From the NCBI RefSeq assembly GCF_014171595.1, contig NZ_CP050451.1:2976001-3040000 (forward strand): a DNA stretch of 64,000 nt. The letters run 5' to 3'. Position numbers and translations under genes: made by a program. The DNA comes from Massilia sp. Se16.2.3. GTDB lineage: Bacteria > Pseudomonadota > Gammaproteobacteria > Burkholderiales > Burkholderiaceae_D. This document shows, in pieces, positions 8,529 to 17,243 of the stretch (the stretch's first letter is position 1; every line of letters starts with the position of its first letter). The notes beneath the pieces are model-generated. The model saw nothing but the letters and a program-made list of their open reading frames with translations. It was not told the origin of the DNA and did not search any database.

Positions 8529-10502
8529 TCAGGTACGGAAGGGCACGAATTTATGGATGAGGCTGAGCCGGGCTGGCTCGGGCTGGGGCTCGGGTACCGG
8601 CGTGGGGACGGCGACGGGCAGTTGTGGCGTGTATTCGCTGACGATGGCCTTGACCATCGATTCGATCATGCCGCGCTCGTGGGTTTCACAGGCCATCATC
8701 AGGCAGGTGATGCAGGTTTCGAGCACGCTCGGACGCAAGGCGTTTTCCTTCATGCGCATGATGCGTGGGTGTTCGCTCGGGAACACGGTGCCGTCGGTCA
8801 GCAATTCCTCGTGCAGCTTTTCACCCGGAAACAGGCCGACGAACTTGACCTCGATGTCGCCATCCGGGTTTTGCGGCGTTTTTTCGGTCAGGCCGGACAT
8901 GGCCAGCAGCGTGCGGGCCAGTTCGACGATGCGCACCGGTTCGCCCATGTCGAGCACGAAGACGTCGCCGCCCTTGGCCATCGCACCCGCCTGGATGACG
9001 AGCTGGGCCGCTTCGGGGATGAGCATGAAGTAGCGCGACACTTCTGGGTGGGTAATGGTCAGCGGGCCACCGCGGGCGATCTGGCGCTGGAAGAGCGGGA
9101 TCACCGAGCCGGACGAGCCGAGCACGTTGCCGAAGCGGACCATGCAGAAGGTGGTGCGGGTGCCCGACCGGGCCGCGGCAGCCTGGAAGATCAGCTCGGC
9201 GATGCGCTTGCTGGCGCCCATGATGTTGGTCGGGCGCACGGCCTTGTCGCTGGAAATGAGCACACAGGTTTCGACGTTGTGGGTGGCGCAGGCCGAGGCA
9301 ACCACCTGGGCGCCGAGCACGTTGTTGCGCAGGCCTTCGACGATATTGGTCTCTACCAGGGGGACGTGCTTGTAGGCGGCGGCATGGTAGACCGTATCGA
9401 CGTGGCTTTCGCCGAGGATGCGCTCGACGAGGTCGGCATTGCAGACGGAACCGAGGTGGGCATCGATGCGCAGGTCGGGAAAGCGGGTGATGAGTTCCTG
9501 GCGGATGGTGTAGAGGGCGTATTCCGAGTGGTCGAGCAGGTGCAGGCGGATTGGCGCCAGCGTGACGATCTGGCGACAGAGTTCGCTGCCGATGGAACCG
9601 CCGGCACCGGTGACGAGCACGGTCTTGCCACGCACGCAGCGGGCAAACAGGTCCAGGCGCGGCGGCACCGGAGGGCGTCCGAGCAGGTCTTCGAATTTCA
9701 GCTCGCGGATCGAGTCGCGCGGCCGGACGCGGTCGTCGGCGAGGTCGACCAGGCGGCTGAGGATTTTCGTGGTGACGCCGGCTCCGGCCAGGCGCTGCAT
9801 GATGTCGCGCAGCCGCTCGACCGGCATGGCGGGCACGGCGATCACGACTGTGCGGATGTCGTGGGCGGCGACGAGCTGGGCCAGGCGGTCGGTATGGAAG
9901 ACGCGCAGGCCCGCAATCGTGCGGTCGATCAGTGCGCGCTTGTCGTCGAAAAAGCAGATCGGACGGTATTCGTCGCTATTGCGCATCGTTTGCGCCAGGC
10001 GCGCCCCAGCCTCGCCGGCACCATAGATGGCCACCGCATCGGAAGCCGGACGGCGTGCACTATGGCTGCGCAGGAAATTACGCATGCCGATTCGGGAGGT
10101 AACCACATACGAAAAGACGATGAACCAGTAAATGGCCAGGGCACTGCGCGGAAACATGGCGTCGTTAATCGCGAACAGCACGACATAGGCGCACAAGACC
10201 GCAATGCCGAGCGCCAGACCGGTGGTACTGAGCAGGCGGCCGTCGATGAAACGGATCACCGCGCGATACAGGTCGGACATCGACAATGCGGCAATGGTAA
10301 CGAGTGCCACGAGAATATATGAGGCCGGCCCGTAATTGGACGCGAGTTTCAAATCGCCACCTCGCAATAACATGGCGATCAGAAAACAGAGGGGTAATGC
10401 AACCAGGTCGATGGCGACCATTAGCGCGATTTTGGTGGTCCGATGCAGCGATACCATTCCGGCGCAAAACTGGCTTAATACACGGTTGGAAAGTGTGAGC
10501 AT
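8529..10502 (-). CDS. CapD/WbpM-type nucleotide-sugar 4,6-dehydratase/epimerase, membrane-anchored
   Basis: 657 residues. The N-terminus carries about four membrane segments (IALMVAIDLVALPLCFLIAM onward), then a CoA-binding-like Rossmann domain (AIYGAGEAGARLA). The catalytic SDR domain follows, with VTGAGGSIGSELCRQI, YHAAAYKHVPLVE and LISSDKAVRPTNIMGASKR (the modified catalytic Ser/Asp-Lys region), and FPGEKLHEELL near the C-terminus. This is the architecture of WbpM/PglF/CapD, which convert UDP-GlcNAc to a 4-keto-6-deoxy sugar for O-antigen or exopolysaccharide synthesis. The start at 10502 has no strong ribosome-binding site; an internal Met at 10457 is the alternative. It is followed by the dehydrogenase remnant and preceded by an AT-rich region with a 22-base palindrome. 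Confidence 0.9.
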   Translation of the reverse strand: MLTLSNRVLSQFCAGMVSLHRTTKIALMVAIDLVALPLCFLIAMLLRGGDLKLASNYGPASYILVALVTIAALSMSDLYRAVIRFIDGRLLSTTGLALGIAVLCAYVVLFAINDAMFPRSALAIYWFIVFSYVVTSRIGMRNFLRSHSARRPASDAVAIYGAGEAGARLAQTMRNSDEYRPICFFDDKRALIDRTIAGLRVFHTDRLAQLVAAHDIRTVVIAVPAMPVERLRDIMQRLAGAGVTTKILSRLVDLADDRVRPRDSIRELKFEDLLGRPPVPPRLDLFARCVRGKTVLVTGAGGSIGSELCRQIVTLAPIRLHLLDHSEYALYTIRQELITRFPDLRIDAHLGSVCNADLVERILGESHVDTVYHAAAYKHVPLVETNIVEGLRNNVLGAQVVASACATHNVETCVLISSDKAVRPTNIMGASKRIAELIFQAAAARSGTRTTFCMVRFGNVLGSSGSVIPLFQRQIARGGPLTITHPEVSRYFMLIPEAAQLVIQAGAMAKGGDVFVLDMGEPVRIVELARTLLAMSGLTEKTPQNPDGDIEVKFVGLFPGEKLHEELLTDGTVFPSEHPRIMRMKENALRPSVLETCITCLMMACETHERGMIESMVKAIVSEYTPQLPVAVPTPVPEPQPEPARLSLIHKFVPFRT

Positions 10503-10979
10503 GATGCGCGTTACTCGGTCAGGTGGGTTGCAATAAGAACGGTAAAGGCGATGCGCGGACGGATTCTAAATAAAAGTGCTGCTGGAAATATGAGTGAGCG
10601 TTAAATTAAAAGCTGGAGTAAGGGCGGCAATGAGAGTAACTGTTGCTGAGTAAGTTTATTATCGGGCGTCATCGGATTGATGAGTTTGAGGCTGCTCAAC
10701 CGAGAAATGTGAATTAAAACGAAAAGGTCTGTTTATTTAATTCTGGAAATGACTCCAGGAAATTAATAGGCCGTTTCCGCGAGATTAATTCCAATTGGAA
10801 TTAATTTGCGGCAGGATGAAAAGAAGGGAGAAGGTGGCGCTGTGCGCCTACCGGGCAGCCCGAGCGGGGGCACGGCCATTTCATGCGGGATGGAGGCGCA
10901 GGCGCGAACGGCCGCCATGCGCGGCCCGTGCAGGGTAGTAGCAGGGACGGCGGCAGGATCCGGACGCCATCCCTGTCGA
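10503..10979. other. gene-free, AT-rich intergenic region upstream of the capD-like gene
   Basis: No coding frame with family character is seen. From about 10560 to 10805 the sequence is far more AT-rich than its surroundings, with several TTAAT/ATTAA words, and it carries the palindrome listed at 10785. The base composition suggests a regulatory region or a horizontally acquired segment at the end of the polysaccharide locus. The remaining part (10806-10979) returns to high GC and is the downstream flank of the DUF1460 gene. Confidence 0.5.
10785..10806. promoter_or_regulatory. perfect 22-base palindrome, candidate operator
   Basis: The arms are ATTAATTCCAA and its exact reverse complement TTGGAATTAAT, with no spacer. 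It lies in the AT-rich region about 280 bases upstream of the capD-like start. A perfect dyad of this length within an intergenic region is typical of a dimeric repressor or activator site, but no regulator gene adjoins it and no run of T follows, so a terminator is unlikely. Confidence 0.4.
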
Positions 10980-11924
10980 TCAGGTCCCCGGGCGTGGCTG
11001 TGGCGCCATTGGCGGCACCACGATATTGTCGTTCAGACGCAGGAATTTGAATCCGGCCAGGCGCTGGCCGTTCTTGCCTTCACGCGCATCGCGCGCTTCG
11101 CGTTCGAGCGCACGCCCGATGAAGGAGTCGAAGCTTTCCTCGCGCACCCTGGGCGCCTGCGAATGCAGCAAGCGCCGCTCGCCGCCCGGCCCCAGCACCA
11201 CCAGACCGACGTGCGAGGCCCAGTGCTCGCCGTCGCGCGTCGAGATCACGTTGACGAAATCGCCCTCCTGCAGCTGGCCGGCGATGGCGGACACCGCTTC
11301 CTTCGGTACATAGGTTTGCCGGCTGGTTTCAACCGGGATGTCGCGACGGGTGTTGTGGCGTGTCTGCAAGAAACGCGCGCGGTCGACCCGCATCTCGTAG
11401 GAAGGGCCGCCGGCGCCGGCCAGTTCGGCACTGATGTCGGTAACCAGCCAGCGGTTCGCGACGTTCCAGTCCATCTCCGTGTAGTGGTTGCGCGTGGCCA
11501 CGCCGATCACGCCCTCGCGGTAGCGGATCCGCTGCAGCATCCAGAAGAACTCTTCCCACGAGCGCGACAGGGCCATCGCATAGGTGTGTTCCGCAAAGAC
11601 AACGCAGTCGCTGCGTTCGAGGCTAAACAACGGCAAATTGTCGTGCACCTCGAAAGGGAACTCGCCCAGCAGGTTCAACAGGTAGGGCTGGCCGAGGTTC
11701 TTGCGCCCGATCGCGGCGATACGCTTGCGCAGGTCTGGTTCGGCTTCATGTACCCAGGCGACGTAGCGGCCCGCCTCGGCCGGGCTCATCTGGTAGATCG
11801 GTTTTTGCAGCAGGTTCTCGAGGGAGACCGCTGGCATGCCTGCCGAGGCTGGGACGGGCGGGCCGGGAGGGGTGGCGCAGCCGGCAAGGATGGTACCGGC
11901 CAGCAGCAGGGGAATGAAGCGCAT
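10980..11924 (-). CDS. DUF1460 lipoprotein, N-acetylmuramoyl-L-alanine amidase-like
   Basis: 314 residues. The signal peptide ends in LAGC, so it is a lipoprotein. The NlpC/P60-superfamily (DUF1460) catalytic pair is visible as ERSDCVVFAEH (Cys) and HWASHVGLV (His), with LQEGDFVNVISTRDG between them. DUF1460 proteins resemble cell-wall amidases or endopeptidases, so a role in peptidoglycan turnover is likely but the substrate is not proven. It is divergent from the TonB-dependent receptor, and the 233-base gap should contain promoters for both. Confidence 0.8.
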   Translation of the reverse strand: MRFIPLLLAGTILAGCATPPGPPVPASAGMPAVSLENLLQKPIYQMSPAEAGRYVAWVHEAEPDLRKRIAAIGRKNLGQPYLLNLLGEFPFEVHDNLPLFSLERSDCVVFAEHTYAMALSRSWEEFFWMLQRIRYREGVIGVATRNHYTEMDWNVANRWLVTDISAELAGAGGPSYEMRVDRARFLQTRHNTRRDIPVETSRQTYVPKEAVSAIAGQLQEGDFVNVISTRDGEHWASHVGLVVLGPGGERRLLHSQAPRVREESFDSFIGRALEREARDAREGKNGQRLAGFKFLRLNDNIVVPPMAPQPRPGT

Positions 11925-12157
11925 GGTGGGTCTCCACGATATTTTCCTGCAACGCTAACCTGCCGTCCGCTCTGGTGACAATGAATATTTGTCGCCCGGT
12001 CATAACCTTGTTGTCGCGAGTTTCGAACATTCCTTCAAGTTATAGGCGGGGCCGCACAGGGTATTTTTCAGCTGTTAACTTATAGCCAATACTACGAATA
12101 TGGCGGCGCCTGCCTGCCGACAGCATCACACCCTACCTATATTCAGCAGACAGAACC

Positions 12158-15100
12158 ATGTTCAAACAAAAGCCGCTGGCAGCTGCCGTGTCGATGGCCC
12201 TGTGGAACCTGACAGCCGTTCCGGCCATGGCGCAGACGACGGGCCCTGACACCGGGATGCAGACCGTCGAGGTAACCGGGATTCGCGCGTCGATGGCGAA
12301 GTCGCTGGGCGTCAAGAAGAACGCGGCCGCCAACGTCGAAGTCATCACCGCGGAAGACGTCGGCAAGATGCCCGACAAGAACCTGGCCGACTCGCTGCAA
12401 CGCCTGGCCGGCGTTGCCGTGCGCACCGACTATGACGAAGCCGAGAAGGTCTCGATGCGCGGCACCAATCCGGACATGTCGCTCATCATGTTCAACGGCC
12501 ACTCGGTGTCGGTGGGCGACTGGTACGTGGCCGACCAGGCCTCGAGCTCGCGCTCGACCAGCCTGTCGCTGGTGCCCTCGCACATCCTCAACCAGGCGGT
12601 GGTCTACAAGACCAGCCAGGCCAATATCGTCGATGGCGGCCTGGCCGGCACCATCAACGTCACTACTCGCAAGCCGCTGCAGGCCAAGGAGCGTTTCACC
12701 GGCGTCATCAGCGGCGGCCTGAGCTATACCGAATTGCCCGACAAGACCGCGCCGGACTTCAATGCCACGCTCAACTGGAAGAACGAGGCCAACACCTTCG
12801 GCGTGATGGTGCAGGCCTTCGCCGAGAAGCGCTATGTGCGCCGCGATTCGGTGTCGCGCTTCGCCTACGGCACCAGTAGCGGCTGGGATGTCGTCAACAC
12901 CTCGACCATGCTGGGCGTGACCGACGCCTCGCTCGCCGGCAGCGGCTACACGGCAGCCGACCTGAACGGCGTACGCCTGCCTGGTTCGATGAGCTCGGAA
13001 TTTGTCGAATCCGTGCGCGACCGCAAGGGCGGGCTGATCTCGATGCAGTTCAAGCCGAACCAGGACTTCGACGTCACCCTGACCGGTTTCCATTCGGCCA
13101 TGGACGCGAACAACCACGGCCGCCTGACCTCGAGCGCCATCTACTCGATGTTGCTCGGCAAAAACCAGCCGCTGGGCGCCACCGCCGCTACCTCGGCCAA
13201 CACAAACTCGAACGGCCAGCGCGTCTATGCGCAAATCCGCAACCCGGTGATCGTGACCGAGCGCACGATGTACGGGCATGAATTGAAAGTGTTGAAGGCG
13301 GCCGACATCGTTTTCCCCGACGGCACCACGCCGCAATACGTCGGCAACTCGGAAGGTTTCTTCCGCGACGGCGCCCAGGGCACGGGCTCCTTCCTCGACC
13401 TCGACGCCAAGTATCGCGTCAACCAGGACCTGATCCTCAAGGCCCTGCTGTCGACTACCCGCGGCGTCGGCAAGACCGACCGCGACCAGGGCCTGACCCT
13501 GGCACGCTACGGCACCGGCATCTCGTACGCGCTGGGCGGCCTGCACGATGCGCCGTTCGTCGCGTATCAGAACGCCGGCAGCAACCAGCCCGGCCTGAAC
13601 GCGGACGGCAGCGGCTACACCATCGTCGACCGCGCGGCATCGGGCGTGAAGACGGTCGACCGGGAATCGAGCGCGCAGCTTGACGCCGAGTACAAGCTCA
13701 ATACGCGCTGGGTGCAGTCGCTCGAATCGGGTGTGCGCTTTGCCGACCACAAGCGCACCAGCGGGCGCTGGGGGCCCGCTTTCCGCCAGCCGATCACGAT
13801 CAACGCCGCCACCGGCCGCGTGACCACGCCGACGCCGACGCCGATGACGGGCTGGGTGCCGTATCCGGGCGACTTCGGCGCAGGCCTCGACGGCAACGGT
13901 TGGGACAACACCGGCTTCAGCTACACGCCGGAAGCCACCCGCGCCTATATTTCCGAGAACATCAAGGAAACCTCCAGTGCCTGGGAGCGCCGCGTGAGTT
14001 CCGAGATCGACATGCGCGAGCGCCAGGCCTCGGCCTACCTGATGGCCAACCTGGAGTTCGACCGCTGGTCGGGCAACGTCGGCGTGCGCTATGTGCGCAC
14101 GACGGTCGACGCGAATATTCCGGTGCCGATTCCGGCCGACCCGGCCACTGGCAAGCGTCCGTGCGACCGCTACCCGCCGGGCACCACGCCGGTGCCATGC
14201 GCGGCCTATCCGGGCGCGATCAACGACGCTGGCGACGCCTCGGCCCTGTTCGACGCCAGCTCGGGTCTTCCCTTCGATCCGAAGGGGGGCACCATGTACT
14301 ACAAGACGGCAAGCCACCGCGTCTTCAATAACGTGCTGCCGAGCCTGAACCTGCGCTACGAGATCACACAGGACATGATCGCCCGCTTCGGCGCCAGCCG
14401 CACGATCGGACGCCAGAACTACAATGCCTACGGCACCGGCTTCGGCACGCCCGCCTGCGACGCCAGCGGCTGCAAGGTCACCGGTCCCAACCCGGACCTG
14501 AAACCCCTGACGTCGGACAATGTCGACCTGTCCTGGCAGTGGTTCTTCGCACCGCGTTCAGCCGTATCGGTAAGCCTCTTCCACTCGAAGATCGATGGTT
14601 ACGTGAAAACCGGCACCGTCGGCACCTCGACGATCGACCTGACCGACCCGCGTGACAACACGGTCAAGCCCTTCTTCATCAATACCTCGTCGCAACAGGG
14701 CGCGGAGATCAGCGGCCTGGAACTGTCGTACGAGCAGCCGTTCGGCGCCAGCCCCTGGGGATTCACCTCGAACGTCAGCCGCGCGAAGACGAAGGTCGAC
14801 GATGGCCGGCCGATGGTGGGGGCCAGCGAGTGGGCCGGCAACCTGGGCCTCTACTTCGAAAACGACAGGCTTTCGGCGCGCCTGGTTACCAACTACCGTG
14901 GCGAGTACGTGAATAGCAGCACGGCGCCTTCGCCGACGGCCAACAGCCAGGGCATGTCGGTGATCAACGGCGTGGCGATGCCGACCGCGCCGACGATGGC
15001 GGCACCGGTGACGACGCTGGCCTTCAACGCCAGCTACAACCTCACGCCGAACCTGATCCTGACGTTTGACGCAACCAACCTGACCAACGTGAAGCGCGCC

Positions 15101-15184
15101 TACTATCGCTACAGCGAAGAGGAGCAGCAGAAGCTGGACGTCAGCGGCCGGCAGTTCTACGTGAACCTGAAATACAAGTTCTGA
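12158..15184 (+). CDS. TonB-dependent outer-membrane receptor (Xanthomonas/Caulobacter type)
   Basis: 1008 residues, one uninterrupted frame. Signal peptide (ending PAMAQT), then a TonB-box region (MQTVEVTGIRASMAKSL). The plug domain has VITAEDVGKMPDKNLADSLQRLAGV and VSMRGTNPDMSLIMFNG, and the beta-barrel ends with an aromatic C-terminus (YVNLKYKF). The EVTGIR-x-S-x-x-x-S-L start and the large size fit the TonB-Xanth-Caul subfamily, often linked to uptake of plant- or polymer-derived carbohydrates. The actual ligand is unknown, and no neighbouring glycanase, transporter or regulator supports a choice. A terminator follows directly, so it is probably monocistronic. Confidence 0.92.
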   Translation: MFKQKPLAAAVSMALWNLTAVPAMAQTTGPDTGMQTVEVTGIRASMAKSLGVKKNAAANVEVITAEDVGKMPDKNLADSLQRLAGVAVRTDYDEAEKVSMRGTNPDMSLIMFNGHSVSVGDWYVADQASSSRSTSLSLVPSHILNQAVVYKTSQANIVDGGLAGTINVTTRKPLQAKERFTGVISGGLSYTELPDKTAPDFNATLNWKNEANTFGVMVQAFAEKRYVRRDSVSRFAYGTSSGWDVVNTSTMLGVTDASLAGSGYTAADLNGVRLPGSMSSEFVESVRDRKGGLISMQFKPNQDFDVTLTGFHSAMDANNHGRLTSSAIYSMLLGKNQPLGATAATSANTNSNGQRVYAQIRNPVIVTERTMYGHELKVLKAADIVFPDGTTPQYVGNSEGFFRDGAQGTGSFLDLDAKYRVNQDLILKALLSTTRGVGKTDRDQGLTLARYGTGISYALGGLHDAPFVAYQNAGSNQPGLNADGSGYTIVDRAASGVKTVDRESSAQLDAEYKLNTRWVQSLESGVRFADHKRTSGRWGPAFRQPITINAATGRVTTPTPTPMTGWVPYPGDFGAGLDGNGWDNTGFSYTPEATRAYISENIKETSSAWERRVSSEIDMRERQASAYLMANLEFDRWSGNVGVRYVRTTVDANIPVPIPADPATGKRPCDRYPPGTTPVPCAAYPGAINDAGDASALFDASSGLPFDPKGGTMYYKTASHRVFNNVLPSLNLRYEITQDMIARFGASRTIGRQNYNAYGTGFGTPACDASGCKVTGPNPDLKPLTSDNVDLSWQWFFAPRSAVSVSLFHSKIDGYVKTGTVGTSTIDLTDPRDNTVKPFFINTSSQQGAEISGLELSYEQPFGASPWGFTSNVSRAKTKVDDGRPMVGASEWAGNLGLYFENDRLSARLVTNYRGEYVNSSTAPSPTANSQGMSVINGVAMPTAPTMAAPVTTLAFNASYNLTPNLILTFDATNLTNVKRAYYRYSEEEQQKLDVSGRQFYVNLKYKF

Positions 15185-15498
15185 CCGGGGAGCGTAGTGT
15201 GACGAGGGGGGAGCCGCGGCTCCCCTTTTTCATGATCATACGGGGCGTGCCGACCGGTGTATGTCCAGTCCTACGCGAAGACGCGCCGCTTTGGCAGCTC
15301 ATCCGTGCCTCCAGTGTGCGGCAGCTAACAGTGGCGATCGAGCCCAGTCGATATGATGGAGCCGTGTGAGTGAGGCGCCAGCGAATTCGTTCTGCAGGTG
15401 GCCAAATATCTCAACAGGTTAGCCGGTCGCCTCGAGGATCGGCACCAATTTTCGGCCGCCGCCGCAGGGCGACGGCTTAATCGACAAGCGGAGGCCGC
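15185..15498. other. intergenic region between the receptor and two small genes
   Basis: It holds the receptor terminator (15208-15230). Beyond that no coding frame with a ribosome-binding site was found up to 15498. The promoter of the small-protein pair must lie here, but no convincing -35/-10 pair was identified. Confidence 0.4.
15208..15230 (+). terminator. intrinsic terminator after the TonB-dependent receptor
   Basis: Inverted repeat GGGGAGCC / GGCTCCCC with a 2-base centre, followed by five T residues, 24 bases after the receptor stop. Confidence 0.85.
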
Positions 15499-15663
15499 AT
15501 GTCTGTCACGACCAAGAATCCACCGAAACACCTGGTGCGCGAATACCTCGAGCGCCGGTCGCGCGATCCGAAACCGCCGCCGACCCCCGAGGAGATCCGC
15601 CGCCAGCTTGGGTGGGAGATGGTCTCGCCGTCGCAGATGAAGCTGGCCAGCGGCCGCTCCTGA
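15499..15663 (+). CDS. small basic hypothetical protein, 54 residues
   Basis: ATG at 15499 preceded by GCGGAGG. The product begins MSVTTKNPPKHLVREYLERR and contains PPPTPEEIRRQLGWEM, rich in Arg/Lys and Pro, with no membrane segment. The clear ribosome-binding site, the good codon use and the second small gene 40 bases downstream with its own AGAGGAG make a real coding gene likely. No function is recognised. Confidence 0.6.
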   Translation: MSVTTKNPPKHLVREYLERRSRDPKPPPTPEEIRRQLGWEMVSPSQMKLASGRS

Positions 15664-15703
15664 CGCGGGCCTTCCGCGCACACTTTCAACAGAGGAGAAG
15701 CAC

Positions 15704-15880
15704 ATGACCAAGCGCATTGGCAACAAGCACGAAGCCCAACACCGCGGCCGCGAGGAACGTCTCGACATCCGCCGCATGAACATCGCACGCGAAGCGGTCA
15801 AGATCGCCGAAGCCCGTGCCAAGTATCGCAATCAGGTGAAGGGTCAGCCACCGATGAGCCTGTCGGCCTCGGCTGCCTGA
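15704..15880 (+). CDS. small charged hypothetical protein, 58 residues
   Basis: ATG at 15704 with AGAGGAG eight bases upstream. The product (begins MTKRIGNKHEAQHRGREER) is strongly charged and predicted helical, with REAVKIAEARAKYRNQ in the middle and a Ser/Ala-rich end. It lies 40 bases after the other small gene and is followed by a clear terminator, so the two form a short transcript. Function unknown; basic composition would suit nucleic-acid or ribosome association, which is speculation. Confidence 0.6.
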   Translation: MTKRIGNKHEAQHRGREERLDIRRMNIAREAVKIAEARAKYRNQVKGQPPMSLSASAA

Positions 15881-15930
15881 CCCCGGCACAACGCATCACC
15901 ATACAGGCAGCAAGCCGCGCTGCCGGAACG

Positions 15931-15957
15931 AAGCCCGCCGCCAGGCGGGCTTTTTTT
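15931..15957 (+). terminator. intrinsic terminator after the small-protein pair
   Basis: AGCCCGCC / GGCGGGCT stem with a 4-base loop, running into seven T residues. Confidence 0.9.
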
Positions 15958-16114
15958 CGTCCTTTGCTTTGCCCGCCGCCGCGCTCGCCCCCACATTCGC
16001 GCCAGTCGCCGAAACCTTCGCCATTCACCGAGCGCGCGCCGCCGTTCGCCGAAAGCCGCTTTCCAGCCGCGCCGCCCGCCCTTATCGTGCTTACATCACA
16101 ACACGGAGGGTAAT

Positions 16115-16483
16115 ATGAGTGACGATAACTATACGATGCGCAAGCAGATGATGTGGGGCCTGGTCCTGATCGCGGTCGGGACGGTCTTCCTGCTCGACCG
16201 CCTGGACGTCCTCGACATGCGCAGCCTGTGGCATTATTGGCCGCTGCTGCTGGTCGTGGCGGGCATCAACCAGACCATCGGCTATCCCAGCGCACGCGAA
16301 TTCAGGAATGGCCTCTGGACCGTCTTCGTCGGCTTGTGGCTGTTTGCGGTGTTCGAGGGTTTGCTGGGACTGACCTTCGGGAACAGCTGGCCGCTGTTTA
16401 TCCTGATGGGGGGCCTGCAGATGGTGCTGGCCCCGGTCATTGCCCGCCGCTTCCCGCAATCGAAGGAGAACGACCATGTTTAA
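16115..16483 (+). CDS. small membrane protein, LiaI/LiaF N-terminal-like (DUF5668)
   Basis: 122 residues with four closely spaced hydrophobic segments (MMWGLVLIAVGTVFLLDRL, YWPLLLVVAGINQ, GLWTVFVGLWLFAVF, WPLFILMGGLQM). The pattern of a helix, a D-R/N-L-D turn and W-P at the start of the next helix is that of LiaF-like transmembrane regions. ACGGAGGG precedes the ATG. The stop overlaps the next gene by eight bases, so the two are co-translated. Probably part of a membrane-stress sensing unit with the downstream histidine kinase. Confidence 0.75.
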   Translation: MSDDNYTMRKQMMWGLVLIAVGTVFLLDRLDVLDMRSLWHYWPLLLVVAGINQTIGYPSAREFRNGLWTVFVGLWLFAVFEGLLGLTFGNSWPLFILMGGLQMVLAPVIARRFPQSKENDHV

Positions 16484-17243
16484 GGACACGATGGACGAGC
16501 GCCGCGCCGCACGGCAGGCGCGTCGGGAAGCGCGCCGCGATGCCCGCGCCAACCGCAGCGTCACCAGCCAGGTCGTCATGGGCGTGATGGTGATTGCCAT
16601 CGGCTTGCTGTTCTTCCTCGATAACCTGGACATCATCGACGTCCACGACGCGCTGGCCTTCTGGCCCATGGTGTTCATCTTCGCCGGCGTCGCCAAACTG
16701 CTCGATACGTCCAGCCCGAACGGCTACCTGGTCGGCCTGGCCGGGATCGGCATCGGCACCGCGATGATCCTGCAGCGCCTCGGTCTCATTTACGTCAGCT
16801 GGCGCAGCGCCTGGCCGCTCGTGCTGATCGGGATGGGAGGCGTACTGGTGTACCGGGCAGTGACCGGCCCGCGCAACCCGACCCACGGTGTGATCGACGA
16901 CAAGGCCGGCGAGATCGCGCAGACGGTGGACGTGACGGCGGTGCTCGGCGGCTTCGACCGGCGCGTGCACACGCCGGATTTCCGCGGCGGCGAAGTCACC
17001 GCGGTCATGGGCGGCTGTGCGCTCGACCTGCGCCAGGCGTCGATGACCGGCGAAGCGATCATCAACGTGTTCGCGTTCTGGGGCGGCGTGACGCTGAAGG
17101 TGCCGCCCGACTGGACCGTGATCCTGCACGGTACCCCGATCATGGGCGGCTTCGACGAGAAGACAGTGCGGCCACCCGACAACAGCAAGCGCCTGATCGT
17201 CCGCGGCTACGCGATCATGGGCGGCGTGGAAGTACGTAACTGA
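16476..17243 (+). CDS. LiaF-like membrane protein (cell wall-active antibiotics response domain)
   Basis: 255 residues; ATG at 16476 with AAGGAG upstream, overlapping the previous stop. A basic N-terminus (RRAARQARREARRDAR) is followed by about four membrane helices with the same D-N-L-D and WPLVLIGMGG signatures as the preceding protein. The C-terminal soluble domain has repeated glycine turns (TAVLGGFDRR, TAVMGGCALDL, TPIMGGFDEK, YAIMGGVEVRN), the beta-helix-like LiaF C-terminal domain. In Firmicutes LiaF restrains the LiaS kinase; here the linked kinase is LytS-like, so the same inhibitory role is only inferred. The stop shares a base with the start of the kinase gene. Confidence 0.82.
   Translation: MFKDTMDERRAARQARREARRDARANRSVTSQVVMGVMVIAIGLLFFLDNLDIIDVHDALAFWPMVFIFAGVAKLLDTSSPNGYLVGLAGIGIGTAMILQRLGLIYVSWRSAWPLVLIGMGGVLVYRAVTGPRNPTHGVIDDKAGEIAQTVDVTAVLGGFDRRVHTPDFRGGEVTAVMGGCALDLRQASMTGEAIINVFAFWGGVTLKVPPDWTVILHGTPIMGGFDEKTVRPPDNSKRLIVRGYAIMGGVEVRN

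Noticed and set aside
8463..10322. Long open frame antisense to the capD-like gene
   Set aside because: Product is His/Gln/Asp-rich shadow sequence typical of the complementary strand of GC-rich genes; the capD frame carries all family motifs.
12143..14317. Long open frame antisense to the TonB-dependent receptor
   Set aside because: No ribosome-binding site or recognisable domain; the receptor on the plus strand is complete with signal peptide, plug and barrel.
15325..15831. Open frame antisense to the two small proteins
   Set aside because: No ribosome-binding site; the plus-strand frames have strong sites and a terminator.
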